DNA of 64,000 bases from Helianthus annuus (lineage: Eukaryota; Streptophyta; Magnoliopsida; Asterales; Asteraceae), in the NCBI RefSeq assembly GCF_002127325.2, contig NC_035448.2, positions 127,694,561 through 127,758,560 of the forward strand, in the 5' to 3' direction. The first letter of the stretch is position 1, and each line of letters starts with the position of its first letter. Of the stretch, positions 1 to 10,046 are shown piece by piece. The notes under the pieces were generated by a model. It was not told the origin of the DNA, made no database searches, and was given only the letters and a program-made list of their open reading frames with translations. A program made the translations under genes and the position numbers.

Positions 1-552
1 CTGAGGAAATGTGAGTCATGTGGAAAGAACAGCCACACGAAGGATACGTGTTGGGCCGAAACTGGTGTTGGGCGTGGTGGTAATTGAGGTTATGGGAATG
101 GTAATGGAAACCGCCAACAAGGAGGAAATGGCGGAAATGGAAACCGTGGAAACGTTGCGAATCAAGCTGGAAATGGAAATCGCAACCAAAACAACACTCA
201 AGGTGGAAATGGAAATGGTAATGGCCGTAGACCGGGATGTTTCAATTTTGGGGATGTTGGGCACTTTAAGAGGGAATGCCCAAAACTGAATCAAGCCCGT
301 GGAAGAGTGTTCAACATAGGCGCAAGGGAAGCGCGCCAGGATCCAAATGTTGTCACTGGTACGTTCCCTATAAACCAACACTTTGTATCTGTTCTGTTTG
401 ATACTGGTGCCGATTATAGTTTCGTATCGTTAGGATTTAAGAATATGCTTAGGTTAACTGCTAGTAAATTAGACGTTCCGTACTCAATTAAACTGGCTAA
501 TGGAAAGCTAGTTGAAGCGAATGAAGTCGTCCGAGGATGCGTAATTGAGCTG
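1..552 (+). pseudogene. Element B, 5' fragment: gag zinc knuckles and start of protease
   Basis: This is the part of an old Ty3/gypsy gag-pol gene entering from the left edge; the element's 5' end lies outside the window. Frame 1 encodes a CX2CX4HX4C zinc knuckle at 10-51, then a Gly/Asn-rich linker, then a second knuckle near 238-279. In the second knuckle the second Cys is replaced by Phe (CFNF in place of CFNC). The protease follows, with the active-site DTGAD near 400-415. There is an in-frame TGA at 85-87 in the linker. Coding similarity stops at about 552, where LTR sequence of element A starts. The missing protease C-terminus resumes at 10047, so the two pieces are halves of one element. 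Gag would coat RNA and the protease would cut the polyprotein, but this copy is dead. Confidence 0.85.
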
Positions 553-1098
553 GGTTGTTTGATTAATTGTGATAGACTTGTCAATTATGTGAACTTGGTG
601 GTGAAACTGTGAAATGCTTGTAAGATGGTATGCTTGTGTAAAATATAATTATTCAGGGTGTATTGAGTAATTAGTGAAAATTTAATTATACTTAACCCTA
701 ATGCTTCACTAAACCACACACACAAAAATCCAAGCACGTAGTTCACAATTCTCTGGCAATCATCACCAAATCATTGGCAAGACATCACAAGTTTGATTCC
801 TCTCTTTCTCTAGGATCAACACAAGGTAATTGTTAATGATTGTTTGTTGATTATTTGATTGATATCAATTCTTGATTCTTGTAATTCTTGCAAACCCTAG
901 ATTTGATTTGATGGTTCTATGCTTAATTTGAATCTTGATTATTGAAATGATGATGATGATTAGGGTATGCTTGGTAGATTGATCCTGTGATGATTGTTAT
1001 TGTTATGCATCGATCAATTGATTATGATTCTGCCGTCACTGTGTATGATATTAGGGTTAGAAACCAAGAAAAACGTAACTGTTATGATGCAGAAACGA

Positions 1099-1770
1099 AT
1101 GATTGAATCGTGTCTCAGAGTTTTGTGAATGAATGAACTTGTCTGAGTTTCATGAGTTGTGTTTGATCCGAATTTCGTATGCACATGTTGTCTGAGTTTG
1201 TAACCAAGAAAAATAGTCTGAGTTTTGTTATGAAGCTTTGTCCGAATATTGTAATGGCTCTTAACTGTCCGATCTTTTTGATTATAATGGGTCCGAGTTT
1301 TAACCCCATGACTTTGTCCGAGCTTTAACCCCCACCCCCTAGTCCGAGTTTTACTCCATTTGTGGTCCGGCCTTTAACAAACAACACTTGGTCCGAGTTT
1401 TAAAGCCCAAGCCCACCTCCGAGTTTTTAAGTCCTCCTGTCCGACTTTTTGGATAAGGACAACCTTGTCCGAGTTTTTGTGTGTGATATATATATATCCG
1501 AGTTTTTGAGATGATGATTTGTCCGATCTTTATTGAGTGTCATGTGGTCTGAGGTTTGTAAGGTTTCCCTTGTCCGACTTTCTTGCCAAAGAGTATATTA
1601 TCCGACTTTTTAAAGGAGCATACCTCCTTGTCCTAGTTTAATAACATATATGTCCGAGTTTTTGGGCCTTGGAGCCCTTATCCGAATTTTTATATGGGGA
1701 AGCCCCTTGTCCGAGCTTTGGAGGGGAATCATGATCGAGCTTTATGCAGGAAACATGTTATCAGACTTCT
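1099..1770 (+). repeat. Array of a short degenerate motif (TCCGAGTTTT type) in the A LTR
   Basis: I count about 26 degenerate copies of a decamer close to TCCGAGTTTT, all in the same orientation, about 26 bp apart with unrelated sequence between them. Variants include TCTGAGTTTT, TCCGAATTTT and TCCGACTTTT. The same array is at about 8222-8893 in the 3' LTR. The spacers differ, so this is not an ordinary satellite. Function is unknown; repeated binding sites or small-RNA targets are possible. Confidence 0.85.
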
Positions 1771-2195
1771 AAGAATTGTTTCATCATTATTTAATGTGAT
1801 CGGCCCAAATGTTTTTGGTCCAAAAGGGTTTTCAGCTAATAATCTAATCATTAGTGAACTCTATTAGACAATTAACACTGTTAGATTATATTCCAGTATG
1901 TATGTTGATTCCGTTAAGTTGTAAACTTTGTTAAACCTGTTAACTTTGTCAAGTAAGTTAATGATTAACCATGATTAGTACAAACTGTGAAAGATACTGA
2001 TGTGAAGCGTGAATTGTATGAATGGATGAACTGTTACGTGATACATGATTGACACATGATATTAGCTATCAAGCACTATATGACATAAGATTTCATGCGG
2101 GTTGTTACGAACATGAACTGATTGAATATACGTGCATACTATAGGACGTGATCGATTACTTGCGAGCACATAGTTAGCATACCGAGCAAACCAAG

Positions 2196-2625
2196 GTGAG
2201 TTCACACAGCCAAGGCATGGGGTTCCCGGGTGGGAATGGGATTTGATGAACTATTGTATATACTTCGCTGATAGAACTACGACTAGACTAGTAACACTTA
2301 TTGAACTGATCTTCGCACACCTGCCAAGGGTTGGCCGCGATATTATGACTGACTTCGCACACCTGCCTTTGGAAGGCCGCGAACTGAAATTTACTAATCT
2401 TCGCACACCTGCCTGGTAGGCCGCGATACAGATAAACCTAGTCTAGAATACACGGGATGAACATCCCCTAATATCTTCGCATACCTGCCTGGGAGGCCGC
2501 GATGGAAACTAATACGATACATGACATAACGAACGAACATACTACTACTCACACTATACTATTACTGAACTGTTAACTGTGAACTCGCTCAACTAGTTGT
2601 TGATCCTCTGTTACATGCCTTGCAG
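2196..2625 (+). promoter_or_regulatory. Intron-like interval in the A 5' LTR
   Basis: A near-consensus 5' splice site (CCAAG|GTGAGTTC) stands at 2195/2196 and a 3' splice site (CCTTGCAG|GTCG) ends at 2625. A branch-site-like CTCAAC lies about 32-37 bases upstream of the acceptor. The same three blocks occur in the 3' LTR (9318-9747) and in the LTRs of the other four chromovirus families here, although the sequence between them diverges. I infer a spliced leader intron; no transcript evidence is available. Confidence 0.55.
2311..2503 (+). repeat. Four tandem hairpin repeats in the A LTR
   Basis: Four units begin CTTCGCACACCTGCC and end GGCCGCGA, at about 2311, 2353, 2399 and 2475. Each can fold with an inner stem: GCCAA/TTGGC, GCCTT/AAGGC, GCCT/AGGC and GCCT/AGGC, closed by TCGC/GCGA. 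The changes in one arm are matched in the other. The copy in the 3' LTR is at about 9433-9625. Confidence 0.8.
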
Positions 2626-2927
2626 GTCGTTAGATACATGGAGCTTGCACAGGGAGGAGCAGGTCGTTGCGGAGCATGGATCGTGGATGCCATGTTAAAA
2701 CATTTAAACATTTGAACTTATGTTACACATTGGGTTTTCATACTTATGCTTCCGCTATACTTTGAGACTAAGATTATGTTTTGAACACCTATCGTATTGA
2801 ATAATTGGTTTACATTTATTATACTTGATATTAATTACATGTTCGATATGATTGGTGGCTTGATCCTGGTCATGTCACGCCCCCTAGCGGTGGTACTCCG
2901 TGTGTGGATTTTGGGGGTGTGACAGAT

Positions 2928-2940
2928 TGGTATCAGAGCC
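2928..2940 (+). other. Primer-binding site, element A (initiator-Met tRNA)
   Basis: TGGTATCAGAGCC begins 3 bases after the LTR end and is complementary to the 3' end of plant initiator methionine tRNA, the usual minus-strand primer of Tekay-type elements. Confidence 0.93.
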
Positions 2941-2958
2941 ATTGGTTATAGAGAACTT

Positions 2959-2993
2959 GGTTTTAATATGGGAAAACGTTTTTTATTAAAACC
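2959..2993 (+). other. Leader hairpin next to the primer site
   Basis: A perfect 9-bp inverted repeat (GGTTTTAAT and ATTAAAACC) spans 2959-2993. The same hairpin is present in D (about 46956-46989) and E (minus strand, about 60594-60627) even though loop bases differ. It is a candidate RNA packaging or dimerisation element; the position suggests this but the sequence does not prove it. Confidence 0.6.
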
Positions 2994-3246
2994 AGACTAT
3001 ATCCAGAACAGTGCTCTCAACGATCCACAACGACGCTTCGCTCCACGTGCAAGACTCAACATCCTAGGTAATAAGGTTTATGTTTATTGCCTACATGCTA
3101 GAATTGCATAGAACTTTGCTCGTAGTATGCTTACATTACTTTGCTCACTACTTGTTACTGCTTGAGAACACCTATATGCCTACACTTTTCTGTCATCGCA
3201 CTACTCGCGAACCATTCATATTTACGCTACCTTTACTGTTCGATCA

Positions 3247-6200
3247 TGTCTGGACGTGTTAGCATGACTCAAGCCCAGTTGACGGCTCTCATTAACGAAC
3301 AAGTTGCTGCGGCACTTGCAGCCGCACAAGCAGGAGGTATAACCTGCTATTCCAGACCTATCCTAGGACGTTAGATCCTACCCTCGTGACCCAACTCTCG
3401 CGCTTAACCTTGATCTATCTTTCTCGCGCAACGGGTCAGAACGCACAGCAACCTGTCTGCACATTCAAGAACTTCATGGACTGTCGTCCAAGCACATACA
3501 GTGGCACCGAAGGAGCAGTGGGACTACTCCATTGGCTTGGGAAGCTCGAGTCAGTAATTGAGATGTGTGAATGCCCTGAGGCTCGCAGGGTCAAGTATGC
3601 CACTGGTACTTTGGAAGAAATCGCGCTAACCTGGTGGAACGCGCAAGTACGGATACTAGGGTTGGCAGCTGCTAATGCCACCCCCTGGAACGAACTCAAA
3701 GAACACATTAAAAGAGGATACTGCACGCGTGATGACATCCACAAGTTGGAAGTGGAGCTTTACCCTTTGAAAATGACGGGGTCAGGAATTGATGCTTATA
3801 CGAAACGGTCGAACGAACTGACCATCTTGTGTCCAACCATGGCGGACCCTCCAAGCAAGCGTGTCGAATTGTACCTCAAGGGTCTAGCCTCAGAAATACA
3901 GAGCCATGCTACATCGGCTAACCTCGACAATATCCAAGACATTCAGTGTCTTGCTCATCGCCTCACGGATCGGGCAGTGGAACAGAACAGGCTGCCTAGT
4001 TGTATCAGCGCTATTACTACCGCTATCACTTCTGCTACTCCCGCTACTCCTAGCGACAACAAGCGGAAATGGGATGGGTATTCCAGCAAGGGTTCAGCTA
4101 CCGTTCGGTCTCAAGCACAGCAGCAGCGCATGAATAGTGATCACCAGAGCCGAGTCAGCCAACTTCTGGTGGTCAGGGGCAGAGTGGATATCGGGGAAAT
4201 TCACCAATGTGAAACTAATGCAACAGACACCACGGTGGTTAGTGCAACGAGGGACGTTGCCATAGGTGTCTCAAGATGGGCCATGAAGCTAAGGATTCAG
4301 GAGCCCACGGCCTACAAATCGGAATCGCCAGCAGCAACAGCAAGCAGAAATCCTATGCAAAGAAAAGATTGTTCGCATTCCTCGTTCTGGTCAAGAACCT
4401 CTCGAAGTTCAAAGCGACAAGAGTGGTGCTGTGGTTGGCATCACCTCTTTCTTGAAGGCTCAGAAATGTTTGCGGAAGGGCCACACCGCAATTTTGGCTC
4501 TCGTTACTGACGCATCAGCGAAAGAAAAGAAGATGGAAGACCATTCAGTTGTACGCGACTTTCCTCAGGTGTTTCCTAAAGATTTACCTGGTCTACCGCC
4601 TCATCGTCAGGTCGAATTTCAAATCGAGCTCGCTCCAGGAGCAGCACCAATAGCCCGGGCGCCGTATCGTTTAGCTCCAACCGAACTGGAAGAACTGTCG
4701 AAGCAGCTGCAAGAGCTCTTGGAAAAGGGCTTTATTCGTCCAAGCTCATCGCCTTGGGGAGCTCCAGTGCTTTTCGTGAAAAAGAAAGATGGCACTTTCA
4801 GAGTGTGCATCGACTACCGTGAACTGAGCAAGGTGACGGTGAAGAACCGTTATCCTCTTCCGCGTATAGACGACTTATTCGACCAGTTGCAGGGGTCGAG
4901 TTACTATTCCAAGATAGACTTAAAGTCAGGGTATCATCAGCTGAGAGTCCGGGATGAGGACGTCTCCAAAACCGCATTCAGAACTCGCTACGGCCACTAC
5001 GAGTTTCTTGTCATGCCATTCGGGTTAACGAACGCGCCTGCCGTATTCATGGATCTTATGAACAGGGTGTGTAAACCCTATCTTGACAAGTTCGTCATTG
5101 TTTTCATCGACGACATTTTGATTTACTCCAAGAGTCAGGAGGAGCACGAATAACACTTACGATTGATTTTGGAACTCCTTCGAAAGGAGCAATTGTACGC
5201 CAAGTTTTCCAAATGCGACTTCTGGCTTCGTGAAGTCCACTTTCTAGGCCATGTGGTGAACAAGGATGGGATTCATGTGGATCCATCCAAGGTGGATTCG
5301 ATCAGGAACTGGCCTGCACCGCGTACACCAACGGAAATACGCCAATTCTTGGGTTTGGCGGGTTACTACAGACGGTTTATCAAAGACTTCTCCAAGATCG
5401 CACAGCTGCTTACTATGCTGACACAGAAAGGTGTCACCTACCGTTGGGGAGATTTCCAGGAAAACGCTTTTCAGTACTTAAAGGATAGGCCTTGCAGCGC
5501 ACCTATTCTCTCATTGCCAAGGGCACGGACGATTTTGTAGTCTATTGTGACGCGTCGATACAGGGGCTTGGTTGTGTATTGATGCAACGGGATAAAGTTA
5601 TTGCCTACGCTTCTCGTCAACTCAAAGTTCATGAACGGAACTACACGACGCACGATTTAGAGCTGGGAGCTGTTGTTTTTGCACTCAAGATATGGCGACA
5701 CTACCTGTACGGTACCAGGTGCACAATTTACACCGATCACAGGAGTCTCGAGCATATCTTCAAGCAGAAGGAATTGAACATGCGTCAAAGACGATGGGTC
5801 GAACTGCTTAACGATTACGAATGCGCTATCAAGTACCATCCAGGCAAAGCCAATGTTGTGGCTGACGCTCTCAGTCGGAAAGACACTCTACCTAGACGCG
5901 TACGAGCCTTGCAGCTCACTATTCAGTCTAGTCTTCCTGCACAGATACGAACTGCTCAGATGGAAGCATTAAAGCCCGAAAACGTCAAAGCTGAAGCCTT
6001 ACGCGGCTCAAGGTAACGAATGGAACAAAAGGAAGATGGCGCCTACTATGTAACGGGGCGTATTTGGGTCCCACTTTTCGGCGGTTTACGAGAACTTGTG
6101 ATGGATGAAGCTCATAAGTCTCGCTACTCGGTACATCCAGTGTCGGATAAAATGTACCACGACATCAGAACTACATACTGGTGGCCTAGCATGAAGGCCC

Positions 6201-7459
6201 ACATTGCAACATACGTCGGCAAGTGTTTGACTTGTGCAAAAGTCAAAGTAGAGTATCAGAAACCAGCGGGCCTACTTCAGCAGCCCAAGATACCACAGTG
6301 GAAATGGGAAGAGATTTCCATGGATTTTGTTACAGGCCTACCCAGATCCCAGCGTGGGAATGATACTATATGGGTGGTCGTGGATCGACTCACCAAGTCT
6401 GCACACTTCCTGGCTATAAAGGAAACGGATAAGTTCTCCACTCTCGCAGACATCTATCTTAAAGAAGTTGTTTCGAGGCACCGGGTGCCCATCTCCATCA
6501 TTTCGGATCGGGATGCACGATTCACGTCAGAGCTATGGCAAGCGATGCACAAATCTTTCGGCTCACGGTTAGACATGAGCACAGCATATCATCCTCAGAC
6601 GGATGGGCAGTCTGAGCGCACAATTCAAACCTTAGAAGACATGCCTCGGGCATGTGTTATCGATCTCGGCAACAGCTGGGAAACACACCTCCCTTTAGTG
6701 GAGTTTTCGTACAATAACAGTTATCACACCAGCATACAAGCCGCTCCATTCGAGGCATTGTACGGGCGTAAATGCCGGTCACCTCTCTGTTGGGCAGAGG
6801 TGGGGGATAGTCAGATTACGGGTCCAGAGATTGTAGTGGACGCCACGGAAAAGATTGCACAAATACGACAACGCATGGCGGCAGCACGCGACCGTCAGAA
6901 AGCCTACGCGGATAAGCGTAAGAAACCGTTGGAATTTCAGGTCGGGGACCGGGTTTTACTTAAAGTCTCACCCTGGAAGGGTGTGGTTCGATTTGGTAAA
7001 CGAGGCAAACTCAATCCACGGTATGTTGGACCGTTCGAAATCACTGAAAGAATAGGCCCAATAGCCTACAGACTGAACCTACCAGCTGAACTCGGTGCAG
7101 TTCACAATGTATTTCACGTGTCGAATCTGAAGAAGTGCCTGTCAGATGAGACCCTCATAGTTCCTTTTAAGGAACTCACTATCGACGAGCGGTTGCAGTT
7201 CGTCGAGGAACCAGTTGAAATCACGGACCGGGATGTTAAGGTCCTCAAACACAAGAGAATCCCTCTTGTTCGAGTTCGTTGGAACTCCCGACGTGGCCCA
7301 GAGTACACCTGGGAACGCGAAGACCAAATGAAAGAAAAGTACCCCCAGTTATTCGGAACCAATGCAACCACTACTGAGGCTGAAGCTACTACTACTGAAT
7401 TTCAGGACGAAATTCCAAATCAACGGGGGGATGATGTGACACCCCAGGAAAACCAGTGA
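3247..7459 (+). pseudogene. Element A gag-pol polyprotein, degenerate
   Basis: The gag start at 3247 (MSGRV) is followed by an intron-like gap; both of its splice sites look damaged compared with D and E (donor near 3332-3338, acceptor near 3440). Gag resumes near 3441 and runs to about 4200, where the zinc-knuckle region has stops. An internal deletion near 4346, about 0.5 kb relative to D and E, removes the second knuckle and the protease active site; the two sides share a short CAGCA-like repeat. RT (FIDDILIYS near 5105-5135), RNase H, integrase and chromodomain follow. Further damage: TAA at 5151-5153 in place of a Gln codon, a 1-base loss near 5518, and TAA at 6014-6016 in place of Gln. 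The rest of integrase and the chromodomain (VRVRWN...YTWERED) is open to 7459. Not functional. Confidence 0.9.
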
Positions 7460-7535
7460 ACAGTACAACTTACCTAGCTTCCTCAGTGAGTGCGTACCAA
7501 ATTTCGGGATGAAATTTCTTTTAAGTTGGGGATAA
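7424..7535 (+). promoter_or_regulatory. Double PPT/LTR-start module of element A
   Basis: Two purine tracts, each followed by TGTGACA, lie 101 bp apart: CGGGGGGATGA before 7435 and AGTTGGGGATAA before 7536. Between them is a copy of the palindrome AAATTTCGGGATGAAATTT. Either could prime plus-strand DNA. Because the 5' LTR of A is truncated, which one A used cannot be read. The pol stop (7457-7459) lies inside the module. Confidence 0.75.
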
Positions 7536-10046
7536 TGTGACAACTCGAATTTCCAAGATTTCTATTTCGCATTTATTGCACGTTCATTATTCGTGTAGTT
7601 AATTATTTGCACAATTGATTGCTATGGAATGGTATACGTTTTGATGCAATAAATTGTATTGTGTAATTGTGCATGGTTGTTTGATTAATTGTGATAGACT
7701 TGTCAATTATGTGAACTTGGTGGTGAAACTGTGAAATGCTTGTAAGATGGTATGCTTGTGTAAAATATAATTATTCAGGGTGTATTGAGTAATTAGTGAA
7801 AATTTAATTATACTTAACCCTAATCCTTCACTAAACCACACACACAAAAATCCAAGCACGTAGTTCACAATTCTCTGGCAATCATCACCAAATCATTGGC
7901 AAGACATCACAAGTTTGATTCCTCTCTTTCTCTAGGATCAACACAAGGTAATTGTTAATGATTGTTTGTTGATTATTTGATTGATATCAGTTCTTGATTC
8001 TTGTAATTCTTGCAAACCCTAGATTTGATTTGATGGTTCTGTGCTTAATTTGAATCTTGATTATTGAAATGATGATGATGATTAGGGTATGCTTGGTAGA
8101 TTGAACCTGTGATGATTGTTATTGTTATGCATCGATCAATTGATTATGATTCTGCCGTCACTGTGTATGATATTAGGGTTAGAAACCAAGAAAAACGTAA
8201 CTGTTATGATGCAGAAACGAATGATTGAATCGTGTCTCAGAGTTTTGTGAATGAATGAACTTGTCTGAGTTTCATGAGTTGTGTTTGATCCGAATTTCGT
8301 ATGCACATGTTGTCTGAGTTTGTAACCAAGAAAAATAGTCTGAGTTTTGTTATGAAGCTTTGTCCGAATATTGTAATGGCTCTTAACTGTCCGACCTTTT
8401 TGATTATAATGGGTCCGAGTTTTAACCCCATGACTTTGTCCGAGCTTTAACCCCCACCCCCTAGTCCGAGTTTTACTCCATTTGTGGTCCGGCCTTTAAC
8501 AAACAACACTTGGTCCGAGTTTTAAAGCCCAAGCCCACCTCCGAGTTTTTAAGACCTCCTGTCCGACTTTTTGGCTAAGGACAACCTTGTCCGAGTTTTT
8601 GTGTATGATATATATATATCCGAGTTTTTGAGATGATGATTTGTCCGATCTTTATTGAGTGTCATGTGGTCCGAGGTTTGTAAGGTTTCCCTTGTCCGAC
8701 TTTCTTGCCAAAGAGTATATTATCCGACTTTTTAAAGGAGCATACCTCCTTGTCCGAGTTTAATAACATATATGTCCGAGTTTTTGGGCCTTGGAGCCCT
8801 TATCCGAATTTTTATATGGGGAAGCCCCTTGTCCGAGCTTTGGAGGGGAATCATGATCGAGCTTTATGCAGGAAACATGTTATCAGACTTCTAAGAATTG
8901 CTTCATCATTATTTAATGTGATCGGCCCAAATGTTTTTGGTCCAAAAGGGTTTTCAGCTAATAATCTAATCATTAGTGAACTCTATTAGACAATTAACAC
9001 TGTTAGATTATATTCCAGTATGTATGTTGATTCCGTTAAGTTGTAAACTTTGTTAAACCTGTTAACTTTGTCAAGTAAGTTAATGATTAACCATGATTAG
9101 TACAAACTGTGAAAGATACTGATGTGAAGCGTGAATTGTATGAATGGATGAACTGTTACGTGATACATGATTGATACATGATATTAGCTATCAAGCACTA
9201 TATGACATAAGATTTCATGCGGGTTGTTACGAACATGAACTGATTGAATATACGTGCATACTATAGGACATGATCGATTACTTGCGAGCACATAGTTAGC
9301 ATACCGAGCAAACCAAGGTGAGTTCACACAGCCAAGGCATGGGGTTCCCGGGTGGGAATGGGATTTGATGAACTATTGTATATACTTCGCTGATAGAACT
9401 ACGACTAGACTAGTAACACTTATTGAACTGATCTTCGCACACCTGCCAAGGGTTGGCCGCGATATTATGACTGACTTCGCACACCTGCCTTTGGAAGGCC
9501 GCGAACTGAAATTTACTAATCTTCGCACACCTGCCTGGTAGGCCGCGATACAGATAAACCTAGTCTAGAATACACGGGATAAACATCCCCTAATATCTTC
9601 GCATACCTGCCTGGGAGGCCGCGATGGAAACTAATACGATACATGACATAACGAACGAACATACTACTACTCACACTATACTATTACTGAACTGTTAACT
9701 GTGAACTCGCTCAACTTGTTGTTGATCCTCTGTTACATGCCTTGCAGGTCGTTAGATACATGGAGCTTGCACAGGGAGGAGCAGGTCGTTGTGGAGCATG
9801 GATCGTGGATGCCATGTTAAAACATTTAAACATTTGAACTTATGTTACACATTGGGTTTTCATACTTATGCTTCCGCTATACTTTGAGACTAAGATTATG
9901 TTTTGAACACCTATCGTATTGAATAATTGGTTTACATTTATTATACTTGATATTAATTACATGTTCGATATGATTGGTGGCTTGATCCTGGTCATGTCAC
10001 GCCCCCTAGCGGTGGTACTCCGCGTGTGGATTTTGGGGGTGTGATA
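7536..10046 (+). repeat. 3' LTR of element A
   Basis: The LTR starts at TGTGACAACTCG (7536), or alternatively at 7435, and ends TGTGATA at 10046. The final C to T change (GACA to GATA) marks decay. From 7675 on it pairs with the 5' LTR. It repeats the motif array (about 8222-8893), the intron-like interval (9318-9747) and the hairpins (about 9433-9625). Immediately after it element B resumes. Confidence 0.92.

Larger units (their letters stand above)
553..2924 (+). repeat. 5' LTR of element A (5'-truncated)
   Basis: This LTR is colinear with 7675-10046. It ends in GGGGGTGTGACA at 2924, followed by the primer-binding site. It lacks the first 139 bp seen in the 3' copy. In order it holds an array of a TCCGAGTTTT-like motif (1099-1770), an intron-like interval (2196-2625) containing four hairpin repeats, and a conserved terminal block. 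Short open frames inside it recur identically in the 3' LTR and are not genes. Confidence 0.92.
553..10046 (+). mobile_element. Element A: Ty3/gypsy chromovirus (Tekay/Del type) nested in element B
   Basis: This is an LTR retrotransposon with a truncated 5' LTR (553-2924), internal region (2925-7535) and 3' LTR. Positions 553-2924 and 7675-10046 are equal in length (2372 bp) and differ at about 18 sites by my eye count, near 0.8%. Lineage is inferred from the primer site matching initiator-Met tRNA, the order PR-RT-RH-IN, and the C-terminal chromodomain. The insertion splits the protease of element B. The first 139 bp of the 5' LTR (compare 7536-7674) and about 100 bp of B coding sequence are absent at the left junction, so a deletion removed that edge and no TSD can be read. 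The internal gene is badly damaged although the LTRs are still similar. Confidence 0.9.

Noticed and set aside
11..381. Open frames on both strands in the first 400 bases
   Set aside because: They are out of frame with the gag zinc knuckles and protease, which read in frame 1.
1115..1309. Minus-strand 64-codon frame, also at 8237-8431
   Set aside because: Lies within the LTR motif array of A and recurs only because of the LTR pair.
1099..1770. CRISPR-like array (short repeats with variable spacers)
   Set aside because: Plant nuclear LTR DNA; the repeats are degenerate and only about 10 bases, and no cas genes are present. It is a motif array.
553..10046. Large segmental duplication (553-2924 and 7675-10046)
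   Set aside because: The copies flank a gag-pol gene, one is followed by a primer site and the other preceded by a PPT; they are LTRs.
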